Shown: piece by piece, positions 24,801-33,576 of the stretch
How the letters are laid out: the number at the start of each line of letters is the position of its first letter
Numbering within the stretch: position 1 is the stretch's first letter
DNA from: Oscillospiraceae bacterium
GTDB taxonomy: Bacteria > Bacillota > Clostridia > Oscillospirales > CAG-272
Length of the DNA stretch: 64,000 nt
Reading direction: 5' to 3'
Assembly: GCA_015064885.1 (NCBI GenBank)
Contig: SVRJ01000003.1
Location: forward strand, 30,861 to 94,860
Translations under genes and position numbers: made by a program
Notes under the pieces: model-generated
The model's input: the letters and a program-made list of their open reading frames with translations, nothing else
Told to the model about the DNA's origin: nothing
The model's database searches: none

Positions 24801-25598
24801 TTATCCTCTTCTTTCCTTGAAGCTTTTGTAATAATCAATAAACTCAGCATGAGAACGGCCGTTGCCCGCACATATCGAGCATCCGTGAAGAAGGTCTATC
24901 CTTCCTCCAAGCATATCGGTGATCATACCGCCCGCCTCGGAAAGGATAAGAGATGCTGCTGCATAATCCCAAGGCTGAAGTATCGTTTCAAAGAATACGT
25001 TCTGTCTGTTTGCGGCAACGTAGCAGATATCCAGAGCGGCAGAACCGCATCTTCTTATATCCATAACGTGCGGATATATAGAATACGTAAGATCAAACGT
25101 CTCCTTTGCAAGCTCCATATGATACGGAGACGTACCGAATCCGAGAAGGCTGTGTTTAAGATCGGTATCATAAACCGAAATGGGCTTTTCATTCACGTAT
25201 GCGCCCTTTCCCTTCTCCGCCCAAAAGAGCTCGTCAAGATAAGGATTATACACCATACCGAGCACTACCTCGCCATCCTTGACGAGAGCTATCGATATTG
25301 CGCTGTGGTGGTAATCGAGAGCAAAGTTTGTGGTTCCGTCTATCGGGTCTATAATAAAGCAGTAGCCTTCAAGGCTCTCCGACGAGTGAGAATCCTCCTC
25401 GCCTATAAACTTTGCCTCGGGAAGTATCTTTTTCAGCTCTGCGTAGAGGAACGCCTGTGTTTTTTCATCGTGCTCGGTGCACAGGTCGCGGAAATTCAGT
25501 TTAGAATGCATCTCAACGTGAGAATAATCAACGTTCTTTACGTACTGTCCCGCCTCTTTTATTACTTTTTCAATCTTTTCTTTAAGCATATTTATCAC
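24801..25598 (-). CDS. suhB: Inositol monophosphatase family protein
   Basis: 265 residues. Motif A is IDPIDGTTNF with the upstream metal ligand in FIGEEDSH, and motif B is QPWDYAAASLILSEAGG. The Mg-dependent enzyme removes phosphate from inositol 1-phosphate or related small phosphates (fructose bisphosphate, 3'-phosphoadenosine phosphate); the family does not allow a firm substrate call. The start overlaps the ddl stop by four bases, and GH127 follows at once, so these genes are one block on the minus strand. Confidence 0.9.
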   Translation of the reverse strand: MINMLKEKIEKVIKEAGQYVKNVDYSHVEMHSKLNFRDLCTEHDEKTQAFLYAELKKILPEAKFIGEEDSHSSESLEGYCFIIDPIDGTTNFALDYHHSAISIALVKDGEVVLGMVYNPYLDELFWAEKGKGAYVNEKPISVYDTDLKHSLLGFGTSPYHMELAKETFDLTYSIYPHVMDIRRCGSAALDICYVAANRQNVFFETILQPWDYAAASLILSEAGGMITDMLGGRIDLLHGCSICAGNGRSHAEFIDYYKSFKERRG

Positions 25599-26635
25599 TT
25601 TCTAAGAGCAAGCTTTACGAGCTTATCGCAAAGCGCATCATAATCTATTCCTATAGCCTTTGCTTCCTGCGGAAGGAGTGAAAGAGGTGTCATGCCCGGA
25701 AGAGTATTTGCCTCAAGGCAATAAAATTCATTTCCGTCATATATGAAGTCGATACGTGCATAGCTTCCGAGCTTCAGCGCGTTGAACACCTTCATTGTAA
25801 GAGCCGAAAGTCTCTCGTTCTCTTCCTTTGTAAGAGGTGCGGGGCATATCTCCTCGGTCCTTCCGGATTGATATTTGTTCGCATAGTCGTAAAAGCCGCT
25901 CTTCGGAATTATCTCCACGGGAGGGAGAGTTCTTCCGTCTATAACTCCGACCGTAAGCTCTCTTCCGGTTATCTTCCTTTCAACGATTATGCTGTTTTCA
26001 TATTTTGATGCACTGTCAAGAGCCTCCTTAAGACCCTCGAAATCATCCGCAAAGCTTACGCCGACGCTCGAGCCTCCGCAACACGGCTTTATAACGCAGG
26101 GATATCCTACGCGATTGGCGTAATCTTCCTCCGTGTATTCGTTGATATTCTTTTCATAACAAAGCCAATCGGCAGTGGGAACTCCAACACCTCTGATAAG
26201 CTGCTTTGATATGTTTTTATCCATAGCTATAGCGGCTCCGAGAGAAGGAGAACCCGTGTAGCGTATTCCGAGGATCTCAAGCATGGCCTGGAGCTTCCCG
26301 TTTTCACCCATGCCACCGTGAAGAGCCATAAACACTACGTCAGCCGCGTGGCAAAGATCTATTATGTTTTCTCCTATTTCGGATTTTCCGCCTCTTTCTC
26401 TCTTAAGTTTTTCAAGGTCGGGAACCTCTTCACCAACTGTATACAAATAATCAGATCTGCTTGTAAAGGTATTCACGTCAACCTTCTCACATCCCATGAA
26501 TACGTCTGCAAGCGCTACCTTATATCCGCTTTTGGCGAGAGAATTCGCAATAAGGCTTCCCGAGACGAGCGAAACGTCTCTTTCATGGCTGAGACCTCCT
26601 GCGAGCACTGCTATCTTAATATTATTTCTGTCCAT
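25595..26635 (-). CDS. ddl: D-alanine--D-alanine ligase
   Basis: 346 residues from the ATG at 26635 (GGAG six bases upstream; an in-frame TTG at 26647 lies before this site). The ATP-grasp ligase is recognised by GGLSHERDVSLVSG, HGGMGENGKLQAMLE, AMDKNISKQL, PCVIKPCCGGSSVGVS and CLEANTLPGMTPLSLLPQ near the end. It makes the D-Ala-D-Ala dipeptide for peptidoglycan in the cytosol. The active site Y/F switch that tells D-Ala from D-Lac ligases was not assessed. It leads the operon and has an unusual hairpin in the leader. Confidence 0.95.
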   Translation of the reverse strand: MDRNNIKIAVLAGGLSHERDVSLVSGSLIANSLAKSGYKVALADVFMGCEKVDVNTFTSRSDYLYTVGEEVPDLEKLKRERGGKSEIGENIIDLCHAADVVFMALHGGMGENGKLQAMLEILGIRYTGSPSLGAAIAMDKNISKQLIRGVGVPTADWLCYEKNINEYTEEDYANRVGYPCVIKPCCGGSSVGVSFADDFEGLKEALDSASKYENSIIVERKITGRELTVGVIDGRTLPPVEIIPKSGFYDYANKYQSGRTEEICPAPLTKEENERLSALTMKVFNALKLGSYARIDFIYDGNEFYCLEANTLPGMTPLSLLPQEAKAIGIDYDALCDKLVKLALRK

Positions 26636-26710
26636 TGTAAACTCCAATTAAATATGATGTTGAGGTATTTCCTCAAAAAATGAATCCTTCGTAAATCTGT
26701 GCTTATGCTC

Positions 26711-26748
26711 ACCAAGGGAACCTTTACAAGAAAAGTTCCCTTGGTCAA
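26711..26748. repeat. 12-bp hairpin in the ddl leader / after the GDPD gene
   Basis: CACCAAGGGAAC-like arm (ACCAAGGGAAC at 26711-26721) pairs with GTTCCCTTGGT (26735-26745) around about a 13-base loop. On the minus strand it falls just downstream of a -10 and of the GDPD stop, with no T-run, so it may be a leader structure rather than a terminator. On the plus strand T-rich sequence follows, but no gene there needs ending. Confidence 0.6.
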
Positions 26749-26754
26749 GCTTTT

Positions 26755-26760
26755 ATTATA
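26755..26760 (-). promoter_or_regulatory. Extended -10 box upstream of ddl
   Basis: TGATATAAT on the minus strand, with the TATAAT at 26760-26755, but no good -35. It would set the ddl start site close to the hairpin, giving a leader of about 110 bases. Confidence 0.5.
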
Positions 26761-26771
26761 TCAAAAAACTA

Positions 26772-27509
26772 TCAGTCAAGAGCCTTCTTCGCAACGTCGG
26801 GATAGTTTGTGATCACTGCGTCAACGCCTGCTTCTGCAAGATGCTTTACGTCTTCCGCGGTATTTACCGTCCATGCATGAACGCGGATGCCTCTCTTGTG
26901 CATCTCTTCAACGTACTCGGGATAAAGGTCTACCTGATTCATCTTGGGGTGAGAAGCCTTTGCGGGAATGTTTGCAACGTAGTCCCAAGCCTTTACCATA
27001 TTGAAGCTGTAAAGAGGAGCTATGAAAGCGTTGGGATCTGCTACGAGCGTGCGTGCGATCTGCTCATGGTCAAAGGAGGAGTAGATAACTCTGCCTTCCA
27101 TTCCGTACTCCTTCTCAAGGGCTACAAGAGCCGCAGGAATAGCGGGATCTATGCTCTTTATCTCAACGTTTACTACCTTACCCGTAGGTGCGAAAAGCTC
27201 ATACACCTCGGAGAGAAGCGGGATCTTTGTTCCCTTGAACTCGGGAGCGAACTTTACACCGAAATCGAAAGCAAGAAGCTCTTCATAGGTATAATCCGTG
27301 ATCTTTCCCTGACCGTTGGAGGTTCTGTCTATCTTCTCGTCGTGGCAAACAACTATCTTTCCGTCCTTAGAGAAATGAACATCAAGCTCGATTCCGTCTG
27401 CTTCCATATCGAGAGCAAGCTTGAATGAGGGCATTGTGTTTTCAGGTGCGTAACCGCAAGCGCCTCTGTGCGCCCACACGAAAGTTCTGTCGGTAAGTGT
27501 CTTTTTCAT
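26772..27509 (-). CDS. Glycerophosphodiester phosphodiesterase
   Basis: 245 residues. The N-terminus WAHRGACGYAPENTMPSF, then ELDVHFSKDGKIVVCHDEKIDRTSNG, is the GDPD signature with the catalytic His pair and metal ligands. It hydrolyses glycerophosphodiesters to glycerol 3-phosphate and an alcohol. No signal peptide is seen, so it acts inside the cell, perhaps on phospholipid turnover products. It lies 39 bases after the large GtaA-like gene with a good ribosome site (AAGAAGGGAAAAACATATT), so both may share the promoter at 29583-29555. Confidence 0.93.
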   Translation of the reverse strand: MKKTLTDRTFVWAHRGACGYAPENTMPSFKLALDMEADGIELDVHFSKDGKIVVCHDEKIDRTSNGQGKITDYTYEELLAFDFGVKFAPEFKGTKIPLLSEVYELFAPTGKVVNVEIKSIDPAIPAALVALEKEYGMEGRVIYSSFDHEQIARTLVADPNAFIAPLYSFNMVKAWDYVANIPAKASHPKMNQVDLYPEYVEEMHKRGIRVHAWTVNTAEDVKHLAEAGVDAVITNYPDVAKKALD

Positions 27510-27548
27510 AATATGTTTTTCCCTTCTTGTTTATTATAAATTATTTTA

Positions 27549-29498
27549 TTAAAGGTCAAATTTCATGATTCCCGAATGCTCGAGAAGCTTGATAAAGAGT
27601 CCTCCCTGTACCGTACGGTTTCTGAAGCTCTTTCTTGCGCTTATGTGCTCAAGCTTACCCCATTCGGAATGGCAAGCGGTAATTGTATAATACCAGTCTG
27701 TCATAGGAACTCTCGAGGGAGAGAGGTGGAAGAAAAGCCAAAGAGGAGAGACAAATTCTTCAAAATCCTCTTTTCTCTCTGCAAGAGTTGCTGTCCATAC
27801 GAGCCAGTCGCTCTTTGTATACGGCTTTCTGTTATCGAGCGGCATGCCATACGGATGAATTCTCTTCTTATAGCTTGCAAACTCGGAGGCGAGCACGCTC
27901 TTAGGCATAATATCGAGTCCGAAGAGCTTATCCCATACGATATTGTACTTCATGCTGAAGGTATCCTCCGCATCAAACGCAAGCTTATAGCTTCCATCCT
28001 TATTGGAGGCTCTCTCTATCCAACTCTTGGCATAGCTCTTTGCCATAGTGATATATTTTCTTCCCTCGCGGACCTGTCCCTTCATCTTGTAGATGATACC
28101 CATGGACGCTATGCCCATAATAGCCTTGAGAGAAAGGTTACAGTTATGAGCGAGGTGACCCGCAAAATCATCCGTGCAAAGCTGATGTCCGGGGTCCTCA
28201 CCGTTGTCTATAAGGTATTTAACCCATTGCTCAAGAAGATCGAGATGCTCGTCTGCAAACGAAACGTCGTTTGTAGCGACCGCTACTGCGGCATCCATTA
28301 TTATCATGTTTCCGCATTCCTCTACGGGCATCTGCTTTTCAAAGAGGAGCACGCCCTCCTTAAGACCGTATCTCTGTCCGTCGACTGCGGGATAACGTCC
28401 TGCGTCGTGAGGTGCAAAGTCAAATTTCCATGCGTCGCTTCTCGCGAACTTATATATGGGACGCATCATTCCCTTTACAAGCTCGGGATTGTAGAGAAGG
28501 AAAAATGGTATCGAAGGATAACTTACGTCAACGGTTGCGGCACAGCCGTTGGAGTAACACTCCTTTGATATAAAGAGTATCTCTCCGTTCTCGTCCACTA
28601 CAGCCTTATGCGCGCCTATAGTCTGACGGACCGCAAGCTGGAGTATTTCGGCATACTTTTCACCGCCTGCTCTTACAGCGTCGGTATACATCTTATCAGA
28701 GAAGTCCTTACAAAGAGAAAGAACGTACGAATAATCCGACCTTGCCTCTTCTATAGCCTTCTCTATAGTCTTTCCGTTGTTATTCCAGCAGGACTTTAGG
28801 TGCTTTCCGAAATAATTTATTGAATAGATATCGTCGTAAGCAAAGGTAACGAGGTATGATTCGTGCGGCTTAAGCTCGGCACTCTGCACACAGGCAAAGG
28901 TCATCTCGTCCTTGTTTTCAAACGAGACCCGCGACTCGGAGTCGCCGGTAAGATAGAAGTAACCCCAATCTATACGTAGATCGTCTCCGTCTCTCGCGAG
29001 AACGTTCTGGACCGATGAGCCCATTTTTGCAGTCTCGCAGGAATTCACGTACAGCATCTCGGTGGTTACAGGGTACTGGCCTTTAATATCAAGGCATATC
29101 TGCTCGGACACCTTAACGCTGACCCTTACACTGTGCTTCTTTCCGTCAAGCGCACGTGTTATGACCTCAAGATAGCTTACCGGTCTTGTCATTATTTCAA
29201 GATCACCGGGAAGAAGAGGAGAGGTAAACGTAGCGGTAAGCTCAACACCGCCGGCAGAAAACACGTATACCGAGCTTAATGCATCAAAATCACTCTTTGT
29301 CTGCTTCATAGCGGGGACCTCGGGATCGACTCCCATAAATCTGTAGAGGGTTCCGTCTATATTCGCATACGCGTTTATTGTATTATCGTAGCCCGTCCAG
29401 TGAACGGTCGCGCTGTCAGTAAGCTTATCTGTGGAGGACCATACGCTGAAATAGGGGTCTATCGTTATTAAAGGTGTACTTGGCGGACGAAGAATCAT
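27549..29498 (-). CDS. GtaA-like large protein (DUF5127/DUF4965/DUF1793 architecture)
   Basis: 649 residues from the ATG at 29498 (AGGTGA five bases upstream; the earlier start at 29525 has no site). The beginning RPPSTPLITIDPYFSVWSS is the mark of proteins annotated as glutaminase A (GtaA), with a DUF5127-type beta sandwich, a DUF4965 region (VDVSYPSIPFFLLYNPELVKG), and an (alpha/alpha)6-like DUF1793 tail. Fungal GtaA is reported as a glutaminase, but its fold is that of glycosidases, so an unrecognised glycoside hydrolase is an equal alternative. No signal peptide is seen, which argues for cytosolic use in this organism. It is followed closely by the GDPD gene. Confidence 0.7.
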   Translation of the reverse strand: MILRPPSTPLITIDPYFSVWSSTDKLTDSATVHWTGYDNTINAYANIDGTLYRFMGVDPEVPAMKQTKSDFDALSSVYVFSAGGVELTATFTSPLLPGDLEIMTRPVSYLEVITRALDGKKHSVRVSVKVSEQICLDIKGQYPVTTEMLYVNSCETAKMGSSVQNVLARDGDDLRIDWGYFYLTGDSESRVSFENKDEMTFACVQSAELKPHESYLVTFAYDDIYSINYFGKHLKSCWNNNGKTIEKAIEEARSDYSYVLSLCKDFSDKMYTDAVRAGGEKYAEILQLAVRQTIGAHKAVVDENGEILFISKECYSNGCAATVDVSYPSIPFFLLYNPELVKGMMRPIYKFARSDAWKFDFAPHDAGRYPAVDGQRYGLKEGVLLFEKQMPVEECGNMIIMDAAVAVATNDVSFADEHLDLLEQWVKYLIDNGEDPGHQLCTDDFAGHLAHNCNLSLKAIMGIASMGIIYKMKGQVREGRKYITMAKSYAKSWIERASNKDGSYKLAFDAEDTFSMKYNIVWDKLFGLDIMPKSVLASEFASYKKRIHPYGMPLDNRKPYTKSDWLVWTATLAERKEDFEEFVSPLWLFFHLSPSRVPMTDWYYTITACHSEWGKLEHISARKSFRNRTVQGGLFIKLLEHSGIMKFDL

Positions 29499-29554
29499 AT
29501 GTTTCACCTGTCTTTTGAAAAACAAAATCCTTTCAGAACTTATTATGTAATTAT

Positions 29555-29583
29555 ATTATATCACATATATTTTATTTTGTAAA
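29555..29583 (-). promoter_or_regulatory. Promoter for the GtaA-like gene
   Basis: TTTACA (29583-29578), 17 bases, TATAAT (29560-29555) on the minus strand, with TGTGA before the -10. Confidence 0.8.
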
Positions 29584-29656
29584 TAGCTATACCAAAAAAT
29601 AATTTGAAAAATTAGATTTAATTTTTGAAAAAACTCTTTACATAAGCGTTTTTTTA

Positions 29657-29685
29657 TGCTATAATATTATCATAAATATTTTTTA
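29657..29685 (+). promoter_or_regulatory. Promoter for the MscS channel gene
   Basis: TTTACA at 29657-29662, 17 bases, TATAAT at 29680-29685, with TGC before the -10. Confidence 0.8.
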
Positions 29686-29703
29686 AAAGGAGATATAAAA
29701 CCA

Positions 29704-30507
29704 ATGCAGGAATTTCTCAAGCAACTTATAACATACGCTTGCAACCTCGGAAGCAAGCTTATCGTTGCAGTTATCGTATTTTTCGTTGGAAGATTTCTTA
29801 TCGACCTCGCTCTCAAGCTCTATGCCAAGTCAAACAAGAAGGGTAAGCTTGACGTTACCGTACATAAGTTCGCAGGCAACTTCATAAAGATCGCTCTTTA
29901 CTGTGTACTCGCCGTTACCATCGTAGGTATACTCGGTCTTCCCACAGCAAGCTTCATCGCTGCTTTCGGATCTGTCGGTGTTGCGATCGGTCTTGCTCTT
30001 CAGGGCTCGCTTTCAAATTTTGCCGGCGGTATTATGCTTCTCGTATTCAAGCCCTTCAGCGCAGGTGACGTTATTGAATCCGGCGGTGTAGTCGGCACGG
30101 TTGAAGCGATCACACTCTTCTACACCTACGTTGTAACTCCCGATAACAGAAACGTTACAATTCCCAACGGCACACTCGCAAACAGCACTATCTTCAACAG
30201 CTCTGCCAAGGACGATCGCCGTGTAGATATGCAGATCACAGTTGCAAGCTATTCTGACCTTGATCTTGTAAAGAACACTCTTACGATCCTCGGTGAGAAT
30301 CATCCCTCTGTTCTCGTTGACAAGGGCGTATACGCAAGGATCTCTTCCTACACTCTCAACGGCATTGCAATTGATTTTAGAGTATGGTGCAAGAAGGAAG
30401 ACTACTTTGCAGTAAAGGCAGATCTTCTCGAACAGATCAACGAAGCGTTCAAGATCCGCGAGATCACCATCCCGCTCAACCAGCTTGACGTTAACCTTAA
30501 GAAATAA
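29704..30507 (+). CDS. Small-conductance mechanosensitive channel (MscS family)
   Basis: 267 residues, ATG after AAGGAG with an 11-base gap. Three N-terminal helices are clear; the third, with its Gly/Ala-rich pore face (GSVGVAIGLALQGSLSNFAGGIMLL), is the MscS pore signature. The beta domain follows (GDVIESGGVVGTVEAITLF, then TIPNGTLANSTI). The channel opens on membrane tension and releases solutes during hypo-osmotic shock. It stands alone with its own promoter and a strong terminator. Confidence 0.95.
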   Translation: MQEFLKQLITYACNLGSKLIVAVIVFFVGRFLIDLALKLYAKSNKKGKLDVTVHKFAGNFIKIALYCVLAVTIVGILGLPTASFIAAFGSVGVAIGLALQGSLSNFAGGIMLLVFKPFSAGDVIESGGVVGTVEAITLFYTYVVTPDNRNVTIPNGTLANSTIFNSSAKDDRRVDMQITVASYSDLDLVKNTLTILGENHPSVLVDKGVYARISSYTLNGIAIDFRVWCKKEDYFAVKADLLEQINEAFKIREITIPLNQLDVNLKK

Positions 30508-30528
30508 TAACATACACATCACTATTAT

Positions 30529-30557
30529 GAGGGGCACGCTTGTGCCCCTCTTTTTTT
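30529..30557 (+). terminator. Intrinsic terminator after mscS
   Basis: GAGGGGCAC at 30529-30537, loop GCTT, GTGCCCCTC at 30542-30550, then seven T. Confidence 0.95.
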
Positions 30558-30590
30558 ACGGAAATAGGCTGCGAGAGTTGTGTGCGAATA

Positions 30591-30673
30591 GAATATCACT
30601 GAAGCCGCAAGGCTTCAATATCACGATTGCGATAGCAATCATATCACTCTTTGCGAAAGCAAAGAATATCACT
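30591..30673. repeat. Array of three small hairpins separated by AATATCACT
   Basis: Three perfect 6-bp stems with four-base loops lie in a row: GAAGCC-gcaa-GGCTTC (30601-30616), GATTGC-gata-GCAATC (30625-30640) and CTTTGC-gaaa-GCAAAG (30649-30664). They are separated and flanked by four copies of ATATCAC, so the period is about 24 bases. Arm sequence differs in each hairpin while pairing is kept, and two of the loops are GNRA. It is noncoding and lies in the convergent gap after mscS and ftsH. Confidence 0.8.
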
Positions 30674-30683
30674 AAAAGCAGAA

Positions 30684-30735
30684 AAAGAGAGAGCAAAGCG
30701 GTTTTTCTTTCCGCCTTGTTCTCTCTTTGTGTTTT
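30684..30735 (-). terminator. Long hairpin, probable terminator facing ftsH
   Basis: AAAGAGAGAGCAAAGCGG at 30684-30701 pairs with CCGCCTTGTTCTCTCTTT at 30711-30728 over 18 pairs with one mismatch and one wobble. On the minus strand it ends in TTTTTCTGCTTTT, about 155 bases after the ftsH stop. A T-rich run also follows on the plus strand. Confidence 0.6.
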
Positions 30736-30740
30736 TATTG

Positions 30741-30790
30741 CGAGCTTCGCATTTGTTTAACAAATGCATCGGGCTATGCCCATATTCCTA
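30741..30790. repeat. Two-hairpin repeat element, copy 1
   Basis: GCATTTG (30749-30755) pairs with CAAATGC (30761-30767), then GGGC-tat-GCCC (30771-30781), then CATATTCCTA. The same order with altered arms is found at 42260-42310. The 30508-30885 gap holds, in order, the mscS terminator, the hairpin array, this element and a further inverted repeat (GCAGACGG / CCGTCTGC, 30847-30870); I see no gene in it. Confidence 0.7.
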
Positions 30791-30885
30791 TTATAGATTC
30801 TCCGATAAGGACAACACCCGTATTTGTCGCGGCCTTTTTTTGATCGCAGACGGAGCTTGCCCCGTCTGCAATGTTAAAAAACTTA

Positions 30886-32916
30886 TCAATGAGGGATATT
30901 ATTACCGTTGTCCGATCCGGGGAAGGAATTATAGTCGCCGTTCAGGTCGTCAAGTCTCTTCTGTGCAGATTCTTCACGTTCTTTCTTAAGCTGCTCCTGC
31001 TTTTCCTTTTCCGCTTCGTTGTCTATCTTACTCTGCTCTTCCTTGTTCGTTGAAACAGCCTCAACCTCTTCAACGGTGGGCGTACCCTCCATAACGAGCT
31101 TGAACTGGTCTGCATCCATTTCCGAGTGAGTAAAGAGATAGTCGGCAATAAAGTCGAGTTTCTCTCTGTTTTCAGTGAGTATCTCAACAGCCTTATCCAT
31201 ACAGGAGGTAATAATGCTGTGGATCTCTTCGTCTATCTTTGCAGATACGTTTTCACTGTAATCTCTGTTAGCGGAGAAGTCTCTGCCGAGGAATACGTTG
31301 TCATCGTGTCCGCTGCCATACTTGACGGGACCGAGCTTGTCGCTCATACCGTACTTGGTTATCATCTTCTTTGCAATAGCGGTAGCTCTTTCTATATCGT
31401 TAGAGGCGCCGCCTGTGTAATCGCCGTAAACAAGTCTTTCAGCCGCACGTCCGGCAAGGAGCACGGAAATTTCCTCTACAAGCTCTTGCCTGTACTCGCT
31501 GACCTTATCACCCTGAGGAAGATTTATCGTGTAACCGAGAGCTCTTCCGCTCGGGATTATTGAGATCATATGAACGGGGTCGCAGGTGGGAAGCACGTAA
31601 GATACGATGGCGTGGCCCGCTTCATGGTAAGCCGTATTCTTCTTTGCCTTATCGGAGAGATTTATCGACCTCTTCTTAGGACCTGTGATTATCTTGAGGA
31701 AGGATTCCTCGATCTCCTTCATACCGATAAGCGTCTTGTTTCTTCTCGCAGAGAGAAGTGCCGCTTCATTGAGAAGGTTTGCAAGATCCGCACCCGTAAA
31801 GCCGGCTGTGGATTTTGCTACGGTATCAAAGTCTACGTTGCCTTCAAACTTCTTGTTTCTTGCGTGTACCTCGAGAATTTCCTTTCTTCCCTTCTTGTTC
31901 GGGTAACCGACTGTTATCTGTCTGTCAAAGCGTCCGGGTCTGAGAAGAGCGGGGTCAAGGATGTCGGGTCTGTTGGTCGCAGCCATAACGATTATTCCGT
32001 CGTGCGAGCCGAAGCCGTCCATTTCAACGAGAAGCTGATTAAGTGTCTGCTCTCTTTCGTCGTGTCCGCCGCCGAGACCTGCGCCTCTGTGACGTCCGAC
32101 AGCGTCTATTTCATCTATGAAAACTATACTTGCCGGATACTTTCTCGCGTTTTCAAAAAGGTCTCTTACACGCGATGCACCTACACCGACGTACATTTCA
32201 ACAAAGTCGGAACCGGATATCGAGAAGAACGGAACTCCCGCCTCGCCGGCAACCGCCTTTGCGAGAAGTGTTTTACCTGTACCCGGAGGGCCCATAAGAA
32301 GAACACCGTGGGGGATCTTTGCACCGAGCTTTGTGAATTTTTCGGGAGACTTAAGGAAATCCACTATTTCCTCAAGCTCTTCCTTTTCTTCATCCGCACC
32401 CGCTACGTCTTTAAAGGTGACCTTATTTTTATCGTCTGTTGCGAGCTTTGCACGGCTTTTGCCGAATGAGTTTATCTTGGAGCCGCCCTTTCCTCCCGCC
32501 ATCTGTGAGTTCACGAAATAGAAGAGACCTATTATCACGAACAGTATGATCACGTAGGGGAGAAGCTGTATCCACCAGGGCATCGTCTGATAAGGCTCGT
32601 ATTCATACTCGGTAAGTATTCCCGCCTTCTTCTGCTCGAGTATGAGCTCTCCCAGATCCTGATAGAATATTCCTATATCGCGTATCTGATAGTTTACCGT
32701 CTTAAGACTTCCGTCCTCTGTCTTTACCTGCATGCTTATAACGTTATCGTCACTTATAACAAAGGACTCAACGCTCTCACTTGTAAAGTACTGTACCACA
32801 TCCGAATATACGGGCTTATCTCCGGTGTTCACTCCCGAAAGAAGAGAGAAGATAACCGAGAAGACAACAAATATAAGCACGAGATATATCAGAATGACCT
32901 TCCAATTGTTTTTCAT
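30886..32916 (-). CDS. ftsH: ATP-dependent zinc metalloprotease FtsH
   Basis: 676 residues. Two membrane helices (residues ~7-25 and ~115-135) flank a small outer domain. The AAA+ module has Walker A GPPGTGKT at 209-216, [15 protein letters not shown] (Walker B), and the pore motif with [17 protein letters not shown]. The zinc site is HEAGH at 431-435, with the third ligand in the later D-rich helix. It degrades membrane and soluble proteins. After the peptidase there is a charged tail of ~55 residues ([20 protein letters not shown]), longer than in many homologues. It is the last gene of the gdpP-rplI-dnaB-tilS-hpt-ftsH run and starts 67 bases after hpt. Confidence 0.97.
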   Translation of the reverse strand: MKNNWKVILIYLVLIFVVFSVIFSLLSGVNTGDKPVYSDVVQYFTSESVESFVISDDNVISMQVKTEDGSLKTVNYQIRDIGIFYQDLGELILEQKKAGILTEYEYEPYQTMPWWIQLLPYVIILFVIIGLFYFVNSQMAGGKGGSKINSFGKSRAKLATDDKNKVTFKDVAGADEEKEELEEIVDFLKSPEKFTKLGAKIPHGVLLMGPPGTGKTLLAKAVAGEAGVPFFSISGSDFVEMYVGVGASRVRDLFENARKYPASIVFIDEIDAVGRHRGAGLGGGHDEREQTLNQLLVEMDGFGSHDGIIVMAATNRPDILDPALLRPGRFDRQITVGYPNKKGRKEILEVHARNKKFEGNVDFDTVAKSTAGFTGADLANLLNEAALLSARRNKTLIGMKEIEESFLKIITGPKKRSINLSDKAKKNTAYHEAGHAIVSYVLPTCDPVHMISIIPSGRALGYTINLPQGDKVSEYRQELVEEISVLLAGRAAERLVYGDYTGGASNDIERATAIAKKMITKYGMSDKLGPVKYGSGHDDNVFLGRDFSANRDYSENVSAKIDEEIHSIITSCMDKAVEILTENREKLDFIADYLFTHSEMDADQFKLVMEGTPTVEEVEAVSTNKEEQSKIDNEAEKEKQEQLKKEREESAQKRLDDLNGDYNSFPGSDNGNNIPH

Positions 32917-32982
32917 CTAAAAAAATTACCGCATCACAGCATAGCTGTGCCTTTCTATATATAAAACTATTTTTTTACGAAT

Positions 32983-33573
32983 TTATTTCTCATACACCGA
33001 AGGCTTGAGAATACCGACGTACGGAAGAGCCCTGAACTGCTCGTCGTAATCAAGTCCGTAGCCGATAACGAATTCATCGGGAATAACGCATCCGACAAAG
33101 TCTGCTTTAAAGTCCTTAAGCTCGCTATCGCGTCTTTCGGGCTTGTCAAGAAGCGTGCAGCATCTTACGCTTGCGGCACCGTTGAGCTTAAGATAGTTCA
33201 CAAGATAGGAAAGCGTTCTTCCGCTGTCTATAATGTCCTCGACGATAACTATATCGAGCTCGCTGAGGTCCTTCCTGTGGATATCAAGCATAATGTTTAC
33301 CTTTCCGCTTGAAACCGTTCCCGAGTGATATGAGGATACTTTCATGAAGTCTATTTCGACGGGGGTCTTTATCTTCTTCATAAGGTCGCCCATGAATACG
33401 ACCGAACCCTTAAGTATGCAAAGGAGGAGAAGTCTGTTCTCGCTGTCCTTGTAGGTCGCGTCGATCTCCGCGGCTATTCTGGTAGTTATCTCATCGATCT
33501 GTTCTGCACTTACGAGAACACGCTCTATGCAATCGTCTGTATTTCCGTATATAGTATTCTTCGCTTCTGACAC
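32983..33573 (-). CDS. hpt: Hypoxanthine phosphoribosyltransferase
   Basis: 196 residues. The start is GTG at 33573, placed by GGAGG ~8 bases upstream; this site lies in the last codons of tilS, whose stop is three bases before it. Type I PRT signature: VIVEDIIDSGRTLSYL. The enzyme salvages hypoxanthine and guanine with PRPP. The tilS-hpt-ftsH order is a standard one in Firmicutes. The N-terminus is about 10 residues longer than average, and the rest is ordinary. Confidence 0.95.
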   Translation of the reverse strand: MSEAKNTIYGNTDDCIERVLVSAEQIDEITTRIAAEIDATYKDSENRLLLLCILKGSVVFMGDLMKKIKTPVEIDFMKVSSYHSGTVSSGKVNIMLDIHRKDLSELDIVIVEDIIDSGRTLSYLVNYLKLNGAASVRCCTLLDKPERRDSELKDFKADFVGCVIPDEFVIGYGLDYDEQFRALPYVGILKPSVYEK

Positions 33574-33576
33574 TTT

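Noticed and set aside
30591..30673. Possible short CRISPR array
   Set aside because: Repeats are only 7-9 bases, the spacers are themselves palindromes, and no cas genes are in the window.
31570..32469. Plus-strand open frame of ~300 residues within ftsH
   Set aside because: Antisense shadow of a highly conserved gene; composition is typical of a reversed codon pattern.
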